64,000 nucleotides of DNA, taken from Variovorax sp. RA8 (GTDB lineage: Bacteria > Pseudomonadota > Gammaproteobacteria > Burkholderiales > Burkholderiaceae_C). Position numbers and translations under genes: made by a program. Shown in pieces: positions 17,187 to 25,633 of the stretch. The stretch is taken from contig NZ_LR594662.1 of assembly GCF_901827175.1 (NCBI RefSeq), forward strand, positions 1,240,001-1,304,000, written 5' to 3'. The notes under the pieces are model-generated. The model did not search any database, was not told the DNA's origin, and saw nothing but the letters and a program-made list of their open reading frames with translations. Within the stretch, counting starts at the first letter, position 1, and every line of letters starts with the position of its first letter.

Positions 17187-18332
17187 CTAGGCCTTGAGCA
17201 GGTCGCGCGAGATCAGCATACGGTGCACTTCGGACGTGCCCTCACCGATGCGGTAGTGCCGGATGTCGCGGTAGAAGCGCTCCAGGTTGAAGCCACGCAT
17301 CAGCGCCATTCCGCCGTGGATCTGCACCGAGCGGTCCGCCACCCGCCCCACCATCTCCGAGCAATACAGCTTGCACATGCTCGCGGCCGTGCCGATGTCC
17401 TCGCCGGCTTCCACGCGGCGCAGGGTTTCGTAGACCAGCGCGCGCGCGAGCTTGATCTCGGTGGCCGAGTCGGCCAGCATCCACTGGATGGCCTGGCGCT
17501 CGGCGAGCGGCTTGCCGAAGGTCTGCCTGTCCCTGGCGTGCTGCACGGCCATCTCCAGCATGCGGTCGGCCGCGCCGATGCACGCACAGGCCACGCCCAG
17601 GCGTCCGCTGGTGAGCGAACCCATGGCGATCTTGAAACCGTCGCCCGGCTGCCCGAGCAGTGCGGAGTCGGGCACATGGCAGTCCTCGAAGGTGAGCTCG
17701 CCGAGCTTGATCGCGTCCGAGCCGATGGTTGTGTCAGTGCGCGTCACCTCGAAGCCTGGCGTTCCCTTCTCCACCAGGAAGGCGCTGATGCCGCCGCGCG
17801 CACGCTTCTCCTTGTCGGTGAGTGCGATGACCAGGATCACCTCCGCGCTGTTGCCTCCGCTGATGTAGTGCTTGCGGCCGTTGATCACCCAGCCCTTGTC
17901 GGTCTTCTTCGCGTTGGTGGCGATCGCCGCCGAATCCGAACCCGCGCCCGGCTCAGTGAGGCCGAAGGCGGCACGGAATTCGCCCGTAGCAAGCTTGGGC
18001 AAATAACAGTCCTTCTGCTGCGGCGTGCCGTGGCGCGCGATGGCCAGCGGCGCGAGGCCGCTGGTGTAGTCCAGCAGCATGGTGAACACGCGGCTGGAGC
18101 GGCTGAATTCCTCCAGCGCCAGGCAGTAGGTGCTCATGTCGAAACCGCCGCCACCATAGGTCTCGGGCAATTGCATGCCAAGATAACCGGCCTCGCGCAT
18201 CAGCGCCCAGGCGCTGGCGGGGATTTCTCCGATGCGGTCGATCTCCAGCGCGAGCGGCTCCAGCTGTTCCTGCGTGAACTTTCGCAGCGCGCTGCGCACT
18301 TCGGCGAGTTCGGGGTTGATTTCCAGTTGCAC
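17187..18332 (-). CDS. Acyl-CoA dehydrogenase
   Basis: A 381-residue FAD-dependent acyl-CoA dehydrogenase. The FAD/substrate motif FGLTEPGAGSDSAAI lies at about residues 123-137, WVINGRKHYISGG at about 147-159, RQTFGKPLAERQAIQW near 268, QIHGGMALMRGF near 338, and the catalytic base can be placed in IGEGTSEV near residue 365. It introduces an alpha,beta double bond into a short or branched acyl-CoA and passes electrons to ETF. Its neighbours encode an acyl-CoA synthetase upstream and a hydratase downstream, so the operon holds a full activation-dehydrogenation-hydration series. Confidence 0.92.
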   Translation of the reverse strand: MQLEINPELAEVRSALRKFTQEQLEPLALEIDRIGEIPASAWALMREAGYLGMQLPETYGGGGFDMSTYCLALEEFSRSSRVFTMLLDYTSGLAPLAIARHGTPQQKDCYLPKLATGEFRAAFGLTEPGAGSDSAAIATNAKKTDKGWVINGRKHYISGGNSAEVILVIALTDKEKRARGGISAFLVEKGTPGFEVTRTDTTIGSDAIKLGELTFEDCHVPDSALLGQPGDGFKIAMGSLTSGRLGVACACIGAADRMLEMAVQHARDRQTFGKPLAERQAIQWMLADSATEIKLARALVYETLRRVEAGEDIGTAASMCKLYCSEMVGRVADRSVQIHGGMALMRGFNLERFYRDIRHYRIGEGTSEVHRMLISRDLLKA

Positions 18333-18365
18333 GATGTGTCCTCGATCAGATGAATGGTGATGCGA

Positions 18366-19349
18366 TCACTCGGTGGTGATGTTGTTGTCTTTGACCAGCT
18401 TGGCGAATTTGGCGATCTCGCTCTTGATGCGCTGCTCGAACTGCGCGGGCGTGCTGAGCTCCAGCTCCTGACCGGCGGCGCGGTAGATCGCCGCCACCTC
18501 GGGCTGGCGTAGGCCTTCGACCACTGCTCGATAGATCTTGTCCACGATGGCGGGCGGCGTGCCGCCGGGCGCGAGCAGCGCATACCAGGACACCATCTCC
18601 ACGCCGGGCAGGGTCTCCGCGATGGCCGGCACATCGGACATCTGAGGCGAGCGCTTCAAGGTGGTCACCGCGATCGGCCGGATGCGCCCGCTGCTCATGT
18701 GCGGCACGATGCCTGCGATGTTCAGGAAGGTCATGCTGATCTGCCCGCCCAATAGGTCGTTCATCACCGGGCCCGCGCCCTTGTAGGGCACATGCGTCAT
18801 CTGGAAGCTGCCGGCCGCCTTGAGCATCTCGCCCGCAAGATGCGTGGTGCTGCCGGCGCCCACCGAGCCAAACGAGAGTGCGGTCGGGTGCGCCTTCGCA
18901 TAGGTGATCAGGTCGGCGATGTTGTGGATCGGCAGGTCCGCGCGCACCGCCAACACGAGCGCCGCGGAGGTGACCTGCGTGATCGGCGCGAAGTCCTTGA
19001 TCGGATCGTAGGGCGTCCCCTTGCCGATGCTCGGCGAGATCGTGTTCGGGCCGGTCTGCCCCAGCAGCAGGGTGTAGCCGTCGGGCGCGGACCTGGCGAC
19101 GATGGCGCTGCCGATCACCGCGTTCGCGCCCGGACGATGATCCAGTATGACGGGCTGCTTCCAGGCCTTGGTCAGGATGTCGGCGATGGGTCGTCCCACG
19201 GTTTCGCCAGGGCCGCCCGGCGTCCAGGGATTAATCAGCTTGATCACGCGGTCGGGGTAGGTGTCCACGCGTTGCGCGAAGGCGCGCGGCACCAAGCTCG
19301 CACCGAATGCGCCCAGCAGGGCGCGCCGAACACTGGAAATACGCTGCAT
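18366..19349 (-). CDS. Bug/TctC-type periplasmic solute-binding receptor
   Basis: A 327-residue receptor: signal sequence SSVRRALLGAFGASLVPRAFA, then RVIKLINPWTPGGPGETVGR, VILDHRPGANAVIGSAIVAR and THVPYKGAGPVMNDLLGGQI. The ATG at 19349 is preceded by AAGGAGA; the longer frame starting at 19394 overlaps the upstream gene and has no such site. The ligand loop (PWTPGGPGE) differs from the usual PxPAGGxxD, so its ligand may differ from those of the other Bug proteins here. It lies 32 bp after the NDP-forming synthetase gene. Confidence 0.9.
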   Translation of the reverse strand: MQRISSVRRALLGAFGASLVPRAFAQRVDTYPDRVIKLINPWTPGGPGETVGRPIADILTKAWKQPVILDHRPGANAVIGSAIVARSAPDGYTLLLGQTGPNTISPSIGKGTPYDPIKDFAPITQVTSAALVLAVRADLPIHNIADLITYAKAHPTALSFGSVGAGSTTHLAGEMLKAAGSFQMTHVPYKGAGPVMNDLLGGQISMTFLNIAGIVPHMSSGRIRPIAVTTLKRSPQMSDVPAIAETLPGVEMVSWYALLAPGGTPPAIVDKIYRAVVEGLRQPEVAAIYRAAGQELELSTPAQFEQRIKSEIAKFAKLVKDNNITTE

Positions 19350-19381
19350 GTTGTCTCCTTCTGGTAAGAACGTCTTGCGCA

Positions 19382-21541
19382 TCAGCGCGCGCACCGGCCC
19401 ACCACCAAGGCGTCCACTGCACGGGCGCCGCCGTTGGCGTGCTGCACCACGAATGGGTTGATGTCAATTTCCTGGATGGCCGCGCCGTAATCCACGCCAA
19501 GCCGCGACAGGGCCACGATGCCGGCGATCACTGCTTCGGTGTCGTAGCCGGCCTGCCCGCGCGTGCCGGCCAGGATGGGCCAGATGCGCAGCGAGCGCAG
19601 CATGTCGCCGGCCGCCCGGGCATCCACGGGCGCGACGCGGCGCGCCACGTCCTTCATCACCTCGACGTGGATGCCGCCGTGGCCCACGGTGATGACGGGG
19701 CCGAACACCGGGTCGTGCACCAGCCCCAGCAGCAGTTCGAAGCCGGGCGGCACCATCTCTTGCACCAGCACGCCCCGGATGTCCGCCTGCGGCGCGTGCC
19801 GCCGGGCGGCCTGCATCACCTCGTCGAAGGCCTGCCGCACTGCATCCGCGCCGCTGACGCCAAGGCGGATCGCGCCCGCTTCGGTCTTGTGCGGGATGTC
19901 GGGCGACTCGACCTTCAGCGCCACCTTTGCCGTGATGCGCCGGGCGATGCCGGCCGCCTCCTCCGGCGAGGTCGCCAGGGCTTCGACGGTGACCGGCACA
20001 CCGTAGGTGGCGAGCAGCGCCTTGGACTCGCGTTCGGTCAGCGCACCTTGGGCCAGGCGCCGGGCCATGGCCGCATCGACCGGCCGCTGTCTCGCGCCGA
20101 CAGCCAGTGCGTCGGCCAGAACACGCTCGCGGGCAGTTGCCAGCCAGGCGCTGGCAGCGATCGCGCGGAAGCAGCGGCGTGTGTCATCAAACACAGGCAC
20201 ACCCTGGCGCACCAAGTCGGCCAACTTGAGCGCCGGGTCGTCCACGCAGCTGCCGGTCCACAGCAGCACCGTGGGCTTGCTGCCGGTGGTCGCCATCATC
20301 GCGAGGGCCTCGAACTCGACACGCTTGGTCATGGTGACCACGGGCACGAAGGCATCTATGTTCTCGTCTTGCAGGATGGCTTGCCCGGCGAGCACCAACG
20401 CATCGTCGCGACCCACGGCCGCTGCGGTCAGGTCCAGTGGATTGCTGGTCTTGCCGAAGTCGGGCAATTGCTGCTGCAGGCGCTCGTCGCAGCTTTCGCT
20501 GAGGGCAGGCCATTGCAACCCGCAATCGCTGGCCGTGTCCACCGCGATCACCAGGCTGCCGCCGGAGACCGATGCCGCTGCCACGTTGCGCCCCCGTGGG
20601 CGGTTGGTGCGCCGCAGCAGCCGCCCGAACTCGTAAAGCTCCTCGGTGTCGTGGACCCGCAGAATGCCCCATTGCGCGAGCGCGGCGTCGGTGATGTCAT
20701 CGGCGCCCGTGATCGATCCCGTGTGCGATGCGGCAGCCGCACTGCCTGCGGCACTGCGCCCCACCTTGAGCATGACGATGGGCTTGTCGAGCGCCGCGGC
20801 CTTCAGCGCCAGCTTGCGCAGGCGCTCCCCGCTGGAGATGCGCTCGGCGACAACCAGCACGACGCGCGTGCTTTCCGCCTCGACCATGAAGTGCATGTAG
20901 TCCAGCAGGTCCAGGTCGGCGTCGTTGCCGCTGCTGACCTGGTAGCTGATGCCCAAGCCGCTCTGCATGGCGCGCCACATCACGTTGATCTGCCCCGCGC
21001 CGCCGCTCTGGCTGGCGATGGCGATGTCGCCATGCGGGCTGTGCCCTTCGCTGATGGCGAACGTCGACGAGAGCGCGAATCGGTCGACGAAGCTCACGAC
21101 CCCATTGCAGTTGGGCCCCATCACGCGAATGCCGGTCTCGCTGGCAATCTGCCGCAGGCGTGCCTGCTGGCGCAGGCCTTCGAGCGTGCCGGTCTCGGCG
21201 AAACCCGCGGAAAACACCGTCGCGAACGGCACGCCGAGGCGGCCGCACTGCTCCAGCGCATCCAGCGCCCCATTGCCCGACAGCGCGATGCCCACGTGGT
21301 CCGGCACCTCAGGCAGCTTGTCGACGCCCGCGAAACAGGGCACATCGAAGAGCTTCTCGCGCTTGGGGTTCACCGGCATCACACGGCCGCTGTAGCCGAA
21401 CTTCAGCAAGCTGGCGAAACACTTGCCGCCGAACTTGGTGGTGTCCTCGGTGGCGCCGATGAAGGCCACGCTGCGCGGTGCGAAGAAGCGGTCCAGGGAA
21501 AGTGAATTGGCCAAAGCCGCTTCTCGGGAGGGGGAATTCAT
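19382..21541 (-). CDS. NDP-forming acyl-CoA synthetase (acetate-CoA ligase family)
   Basis: A protein of about 719 residues with fused alpha and beta halves. The CoA-binding Rossmann domain comes first (RSVAFIGATEDTTKFGG, MPVNPKREKLF), then a succinyl-CoA-ligase-like domain with the phosphohistidine loop AAASHTGSITGADD, then an ATP-grasp domain (TERESKALLATYGVP, VALKVESPDIPHKTEAGAI, VLVQEMVPPG, EIDINPFVV). It converts an acid plus CoA and NTP to acyl-CoA, or the reverse. The start is uncertain: an in-frame ATG at 21580 would place the putative operator at 21558-21574 inside the gene, so 21541 is preferred. It leads the second minus-strand operon. Confidence 0.87.
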   Translation of the reverse strand: MNSPSREAALANSLSLDRFFAPRSVAFIGATEDTTKFGGKCFASLLKFGYSGRVMPVNPKREKLFDVPCFAGVDKLPEVPDHVGIALSGNGALDALEQCGRLGVPFATVFSAGFAETGTLEGLRQQARLRQIASETGIRVMGPNCNGVVSFVDRFALSSTFAISEGHSPHGDIAIASQSGGAGQINVMWRAMQSGLGISYQVSSGNDADLDLLDYMHFMVEAESTRVVLVVAERISSGERLRKLALKAAALDKPIVMLKVGRSAAGSAAAASHTGSITGADDITDAALAQWGILRVHDTEELYEFGRLLRRTNRPRGRNVAAASVSGGSLVIAVDTASDCGLQWPALSESCDERLQQQLPDFGKTSNPLDLTAAAVGRDDALVLAGQAILQDENIDAFVPVVTMTKRVEFEALAMMATTGSKPTVLLWTGSCVDDPALKLADLVRQGVPVFDDTRRCFRAIAASAWLATARERVLADALAVGARQRPVDAAMARRLAQGALTERESKALLATYGVPVTVEALATSPEEAAGIARRITAKVALKVESPDIPHKTEAGAIRLGVSGADAVRQAFDEVMQAARRHAPQADIRGVLVQEMVPPGFELLLGLVHDPVFGPVITVGHGGIHVEVMKDVARRVAPVDARAAGDMLRSLRIWPILAGTRGQAGYDTEAVIAGIVALSRLGVDYGAAIQEIDINPFVVQHANGGARAVDALVVGRCAR

Positions 21542-21556
21542 TCGGATCTGTCTTGT

Positions 21557-21600
21557 TAATTCACTGTATGAATTCATCATTCATTTGTTGATTCATTCAA
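21557..21600. promoter_or_regulatory. Putative operator of the divergent promoters, AATTCA-N5-TGAATT
   Basis: Bases 21558-21574 form a perfect inverted repeat: AATTCA, five bases, TGAATT. The ten-base word TAATTCACTG (21557-21566) is identical to one in the iclR intergenic gap. Further TTCAT/ATTCA half-sites follow to about 21598. The site lies between the divergent synthetase and lyase genes and would let one regulator control both operons. This is inferred. Confidence 0.5.
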
Positions 21601-21711
21601 GCACGCGGCATGAAAACCGGTCAATACCCTGAGGGGCGCAGAGGTTCATTCGCGCCGACCATGATCATGTGATATCGTGGATATAACAACCAGACTTCAT
21701 GAAAGGCAACC

Positions 21712-22593
21712 GTGACTGCATCCACACTCCGCCAGCTGCTAGGCCGCCCGGGCATGCTGGTCGCCCCCGGCGCGCATGACGCGATCGGTGCGCGCCAGAT
21801 CGAACAGGCGGGCTTCGACGCCGTGTACATGACCGGCGGCGTCACCTCCATGGCGCACGGCTTTCCCGATTTCGGGCTGGTGGACTTCAGCGAGATGGCG
21901 GGCAATGCGCTGCGCATCACGCGCGCCACGCGGCTGCCGGTGATAGCCGATGCGGACACCGGATACGGCAATGAACTGAACGTGATCCGCACTGTGCGCG
22001 AGTACGAGTTGCGCGGCGTGGCCGGTCTCCACATCGAGGATCAGGTCTCGCCCAAGCGCTGCGGCCACCTGGAGGGCAAGGAGGTTATCCCGCGCGCCGA
22101 GTTCGTCTCCAAGATCCGCGCGGCCGCGGAGGCACGGCGCAATGCGGACACCGTCATCATCGCCCGCACCGATGCACGGGCCGTTCTCGGGATGGACGAG
22201 GCCGTCGCGCGCATGAACGAAGCGCTCGCGGCCGGCGCGGACATCGCTTTCGTCGAGGCCATGCAGACCATGGAAGAGATCGCGGCCGTTCCCCGGCTGG
22301 TGCGCGGGCCCTGCTTTCTCAACCTCGTTCCCGGCGGCAAGACGCCGCTGAACGACTTGCGCGAGGCTGAGGCTATGGGCTACAAGGTCTGCATCCTGCC
22401 TGGCCTGCTGGTGACGGCACAGATCGAAGCGGGCGACGCGGCACTGTCGCAGGTAAAGGCGACACGGCAAGTGCCCGTGGCCAACACACCTATCGGTGAC
22501 ATATTCCGCCGCTTCGGTGCGGAGGAATGGGACGCTCTGCGCGCGCGCTACGGCGCGGGCGCGGTGGCCACGCACACGAAGGATGGGCGCTGA
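21712..22593 (+). CDS. Isocitrate lyase/PEP mutase family lyase (dimethylmalate or methylisocitrate lyase-like)
   Basis: A 293-residue TIM-barrel lyase. Diagnostic motifs are GAHDAIGARQIEQAGFDAVYMTGG at the start, the metal-binding DADTGYGN, HIEDQVSPKRCGHLEGKEV with the catalytic Cys near residue 119, and VIIARTDARAV. Members cleave substituted malates or isocitrates to pyruvate, oxalate or succinate. The GTG start at 21712 follows GAAAGG. The next genes encode both subunits of an aconitase-type hydratase and a PrpF isomerase. That set matches 2,3-dimethylmalate lyase context better than a glyoxylate or methylcitrate cycle, because no synthase is present. Confidence 0.85.
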   Translation: MTASTLRQLLGRPGMLVAPGAHDAIGARQIEQAGFDAVYMTGGVTSMAHGFPDFGLVDFSEMAGNALRITRATRLPVIADADTGYGNELNVIRTVREYELRGVAGLHIEDQVSPKRCGHLEGKEVIPRAEFVSKIRAAAEARRNADTVIIARTDARAVLGMDEAVARMNEALAAGADIAFVEAMQTMEEIAAVPRLVRGPCFLNLVPGGKTPLNDLREAEAMGYKVCILPGLLVTAQIEAGDAALSQVKATRQVPVANTPIGDIFRRFGAEEWDALRARYGAGAVATHTKDGR

Positions 22594-22594
22594 A

Positions 22595-23992
22595 ATGGCA
22601 CGCACTCTCTTCGACAAGGTGTGGGACATGCATGTGGTGCGTGACCTCGGCGACGGATGGGCGCTGCTGCACATCGACAGGCAACTGATGCACGACCTGG
22701 GTGGCGGCCCCGCCTTTGCCGATCTCACGCAGCGGCGCATGAAACTGCGCAATCCCGAGTTGGATTTCGCGGTGCCCGACCATGCGGTGTCGAGCCAGCC
22801 GGGCCGCAGCGCCACGACCTTTCCGCTTGGCGGCAGGCTACACGCCGCACTGCGTAGGGGCGCCGAGGAAGCCGGCGTACGCTTCTTCGAACTGGGCCAG
22901 CCGGGCCAAGGCATCGTGCATGTGATGGGGCCCGAGTTGGGCTTGGTGCTGCCAGGGCTCACGGTGGTGTGCACCGACAGCCACACCTGCACCAACGGAG
23001 GGTTGGGGGCGCTCGCTTTCGGCGTGGGTTCGTCGGAGAGCGTGCATGCCCTCGCGACGCAGACGCTGCGTCAGCGCAGGCCCAAGCGCATGCGCATCGT
23101 CTGCGACGGCGTGCTGGCGCAAGGTGTGAGCGCCAAGGATCTCGCGCTGCACATCGTCGCCGCGCTCGGGGCGGATGGCGGCGTGGGGTACGCGGTGGAA
23201 TACGCGGGTGCCGCGGTCGAAGCGCTGGAAGTCGAGGGGCGACTCACCCTCTGTAACCTGTCGGTCGAACTCGGTGCGCGCTTCGCGCTGATCGCGCCGG
23301 ACGCGAAGACCTACGCGTACCTGCGCGGCCGCTCTTATGCACCACAAGGCGACGCTTTCGATGCCGCGGTGCGCGACTGGGAGCAATTGCCGAGCGACCC
23401 AGACGCCGCGTACGATCGCGAAGTTCGCATCGACGCCGCCGCGGTCGTGCCCACCATCTCCTGGGGCATCAGCCCCGACCATGCGATTCGCATCGACGCA
23501 CTCGTACCCGATCCGGCCGCAGTCGATGGCCCGCGGCGGGAGGCCTACGCCGCCGCGCTCGACTACATGGGATTGCGCGCGGGCGATGCGCTCGCGGGCA
23601 TGCCGGTGGACTGGGTGTTCATCGGTTCATGCGCCAATTCGCGCCTGTCGGACCTGCGCGCGGCGGCCGACGTCGCACGCGGGCGTCATGTGGCTGCGGG
23701 CGTCACGGCCTGGGTGGTGCCCGGCTCTGAGATCGTCAAGCGTGAAGCCGAGGCCGAAGGCCTGCGCGAGGTGTTCGAGGCCGCCGGTTTCCAGTGGCGT
23801 GAGCCCGGCTGCAGCATGTGCGTGGCCGCCAACGGCGAGCAGGTGCCACCGCAGGCACGCTGCGTGTCCACCTCCAACCGCAACTTCGTCGGACGCCAAG
23901 GGCCCGGCGCGCGCACGCACCTCGCCAGCCCCGCGATGGCGGCGGCCGCCGCGGTGACGGGCCGCATCACGGACGTGAGGACACTCCAATGA
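22595..23992 (+). CDS. LeuC-like hydratase large subunit (4Fe-4S)
   Basis: A 465-residue large subunit of the 3-isopropylmalate dehydratase type. It shows VCTDSHTCTNGGLGALAFGVGSSE at about residues 126-149, FIGSCANSRLSDLRAAADV near 346 and GCSMCVAANGEQV near 407; the cysteines of the last two motifs, with the one in VCTDSH, would ligate the 4Fe-4S cluster. It begins one base after the lyase stop and overlaps the small-subunit gene by four bases (ATGA). In E. barkeri-type nicotinate fermentation a LeuCD-like pair hydrates dimethylmaleate; leucine biosynthesis is less likely because leuA and leuB are absent. Confidence 0.88.
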   Translation: MARTLFDKVWDMHVVRDLGDGWALLHIDRQLMHDLGGGPAFADLTQRRMKLRNPELDFAVPDHAVSSQPGRSATTFPLGGRLHAALRRGAEEAGVRFFELGQPGQGIVHVMGPELGLVLPGLTVVCTDSHTCTNGGLGALAFGVGSSESVHALATQTLRQRRPKRMRIVCDGVLAQGVSAKDLALHIVAALGADGGVGYAVEYAGAAVEALEVEGRLTLCNLSVELGARFALIAPDAKTYAYLRGRSYAPQGDAFDAAVRDWEQLPSDPDAAYDREVRIDAAAVVPTISWGISPDHAIRIDALVPDPAAVDGPRREAYAAALDYMGLRAGDALAGMPVDWVFIGSCANSRLSDLRAAADVARGRHVAAGVTAWVVPGSEIVKREAEAEGLREVFEAAGFQWREPGCSMCVAANGEQVPPQARCVSTSNRNFVGRQGPGARTHLASPAMAAAAAVTGRITDVRTLQ

Positions 23993-24609
23993 GCTTCCAG
24001 CCTTTCACCGTGGTGCGGGGCGCGGCCATCCCCTTGATGCGCAGCAACGTGGACACCGACGTCATCATCCGCATTGAGCGCATGACGGCCCTGCCGAAAG
24101 AGGCGTGGGGTCGGTGGGCGCTCGAGCCGCTGCGCTACCGCGAAGATGGCAGCGAGGACTCGGAGAGCATCCTCAACCAGCATCGCTTCCGCGATGCGCC
24201 CATCCTGCTCGCGGGCTCCAACTTCGGATGCGGCTCGTCGCGCGAGCCCGCGGTAACTGCGTTGCAGGGGCTCGGCTTGCGCTGCATCGTGGCACCGAGC
24301 TTCGGCGACATCTTCTTCGCGAACTGCTTCCAGAACGGCGTCCTGCCAATCCGCTTGGCGCTGCCGCAGGTGGAAGCCCTCGCGGCGCAAGCCGGCTCCG
24401 GAGCCGCGCTAACTGTCGACCTCGAAAGCCGCGTCGTCGTGGCGCCGGACGGAACCCGCTTCCCGTTTGAGGTCGACGCGCTGCGCCGCGAAGCTCTGTT
24501 GCAAGGCCTGGACGACATCGGCCTCACCCTGCGAGACGAGGTGCTCATCACTGCATGGCAACAGGCCGACCGCGCACGTCGCCCCTGGGCCTGGCCGCAG
24601 CAGCGCTGA
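23989..24609 (+). CDS. LeuD-like hydratase small subunit
   Basis: A 206-residue swivelling-domain subunit with RSNVDTDVIIRIERM near the N-terminus and the active-site loop GSNFGCGSSREPAVTAL at about residues 75-91. It overlaps the large-subunit gene as ATGA at 23989-23992, as is usual for LeuC/LeuD pairs. Together they form an aconitase-superfamily hydro-lyase. The subunit decides substrate size; the loop residues alone do not identify the substrate. Confidence 0.88.
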   Translation: MSFQPFTVVRGAAIPLMRSNVDTDVIIRIERMTALPKEAWGRWALEPLRYREDGSEDSESILNQHRFRDAPILLAGSNFGCGSSREPAVTALQGLGLRCIVAPSFGDIFFANCFQNGVLPIRLALPQVEALAAQAGSGAALTVDLESRVVVAPDGTRFPFEVDALRREALLQGLDDIGLTLRDEVLITAWQQADRARRPWAWPQQR

Positions 24610-24646
24610 ACATCATTGCCCACATCTACATTTAAGGAGACAAGCT

Positions 24647-25615
24647 ATGACATTTACCCGCTGCATCGCGCTGGCACTGGGCGCCGCCGCGCTGGCCACC
24701 AGCGCCATGAGCCAGCAGTTCCCCGACCACACTCTGCGCTTCGTGGTGGGCTATCCGCCCGGCCAGAATGTCGACATGATGGCGCGAGCATTTGCCGACG
24801 CTATGGGTAAGGAGCTAGGCCAGAATATCATCGTGGATAACAAGCCTGGCGCCAACGGAATCCTGGGCGCACAAACCGTGAAGACGGCCAAGGCCGATGG
24901 CTACACGCTGCTCTTCGGCACTTCGGGCCAACTCGCGATCAACCAGTCGCTCTACAAGAAGCTACCCTATGACACGCTGAAGGACTTCCTTGCCGTGGGC
25001 ATCGCCGGCACCGCGCCACTGGTGTTGGTGGCCAATCCCGGATTCGCTCCGAAGAACGTGCAGGAGCTCCTAGCCTACGTCAAGGCGCACCCAGGGAAAG
25101 TTGATTTCGGCTCGGGTGGCAGCGGCATCACGGCTCACTTGGCCATGGAACTGTTCCAAGAGGCCTCTGGCGTTAAACTCAATCACATACCCTACAAGGG
25201 CTCGCCAGCAGCAATGAACGACCTAATGGGTGGGCAGATTCCGCTGATGATGGAGCCACTGCCCTCCGTGCTGCCGTACGTGAGAGCGGGGAAACTCAAG
25301 GCACTGGCAATCACTTCGCCACGACGCAACCCATCGCTACCGGACGTCCCGACGGTGGCCGAACAACTGCAAAAGGACTTCGACGTGGCCGCGTGGAGCG
25401 GTATTGTGGTGCCCGCCGGCACGCCGGCGCCGGTGGTGGCGAGACTGTCCGAGGCCTTCCGCAAGGCCGGCCATTCGCCCGCGGTGCAGCAAATGCTGGC
25501 AAGTTCAGGGCTGGAGTTCCCGACGATGTCGACGCCGCAGTTCCAGGCCTTCATGGAAGCCGAAGTCAAGAAGTGGGCGCGCGCCGTGCAGCAATCGGGC
25601 GCGCAGGTCGATTGA
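24647..25615 (+). CDS. Bug/TctC-type periplasmic solute-binding receptor
   Basis: A 322-residue receptor: signal peptide MTFTRCIALALGAAALATSAMS, then LRFVVGYPPGQNVDMMARAF, IIVDNKPGANGILGAQTV, NHIPYKGSPAAMNDLMGGQI and WSGIVVPAGTPAPVVARLS. The ATG at 24647 follows AAGGAGA. It lies inside the hydratase-lyase-isomerase operon, so its ligand is probably the acid that enters this module. No transporter membrane subunit is adjacent. Confidence 0.92.
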   Translation: MTFTRCIALALGAAALATSAMSQQFPDHTLRFVVGYPPGQNVDMMARAFADAMGKELGQNIIVDNKPGANGILGAQTVKTAKADGYTLLFGTSGQLAINQSLYKKLPYDTLKDFLAVGIAGTAPLVLVANPGFAPKNVQELLAYVKAHPGKVDFGSGGSGITAHLAMELFQEASGVKLNHIPYKGSPAAMNDLMGGQIPLMMEPLPSVLPYVRAGKLKALAITSPRRNPSLPDVPTVAEQLQKDFDVAAWSGIVVPAGTPAPVVARLSEAFRKAGHSPAVQQMLASSGLEFPTMSTPQFQAFMEAEVKKWARAVQQSGAQVD

Positions 25616-25633
25616 CGGCAGGAGTTGCGCAGC

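Noticed and set aside
19307..21505. A 732-codon plus-strand open frame
   Set aside because: It is antisense to the NDP-forming acyl-CoA synthetase, rich in Arg/His/Ala, and has no domain. High GC makes such mirror frames common (also 7850-9100, 17223-18353, 42798-43820, 47363-48793).
22595..24609. Leucine biosynthesis leuCD
   Set aside because: No leuA or leuB nearby; the neighbours are a C-C lyase, a Bug receptor and a PrpF isomerase, which fits acid catabolism.
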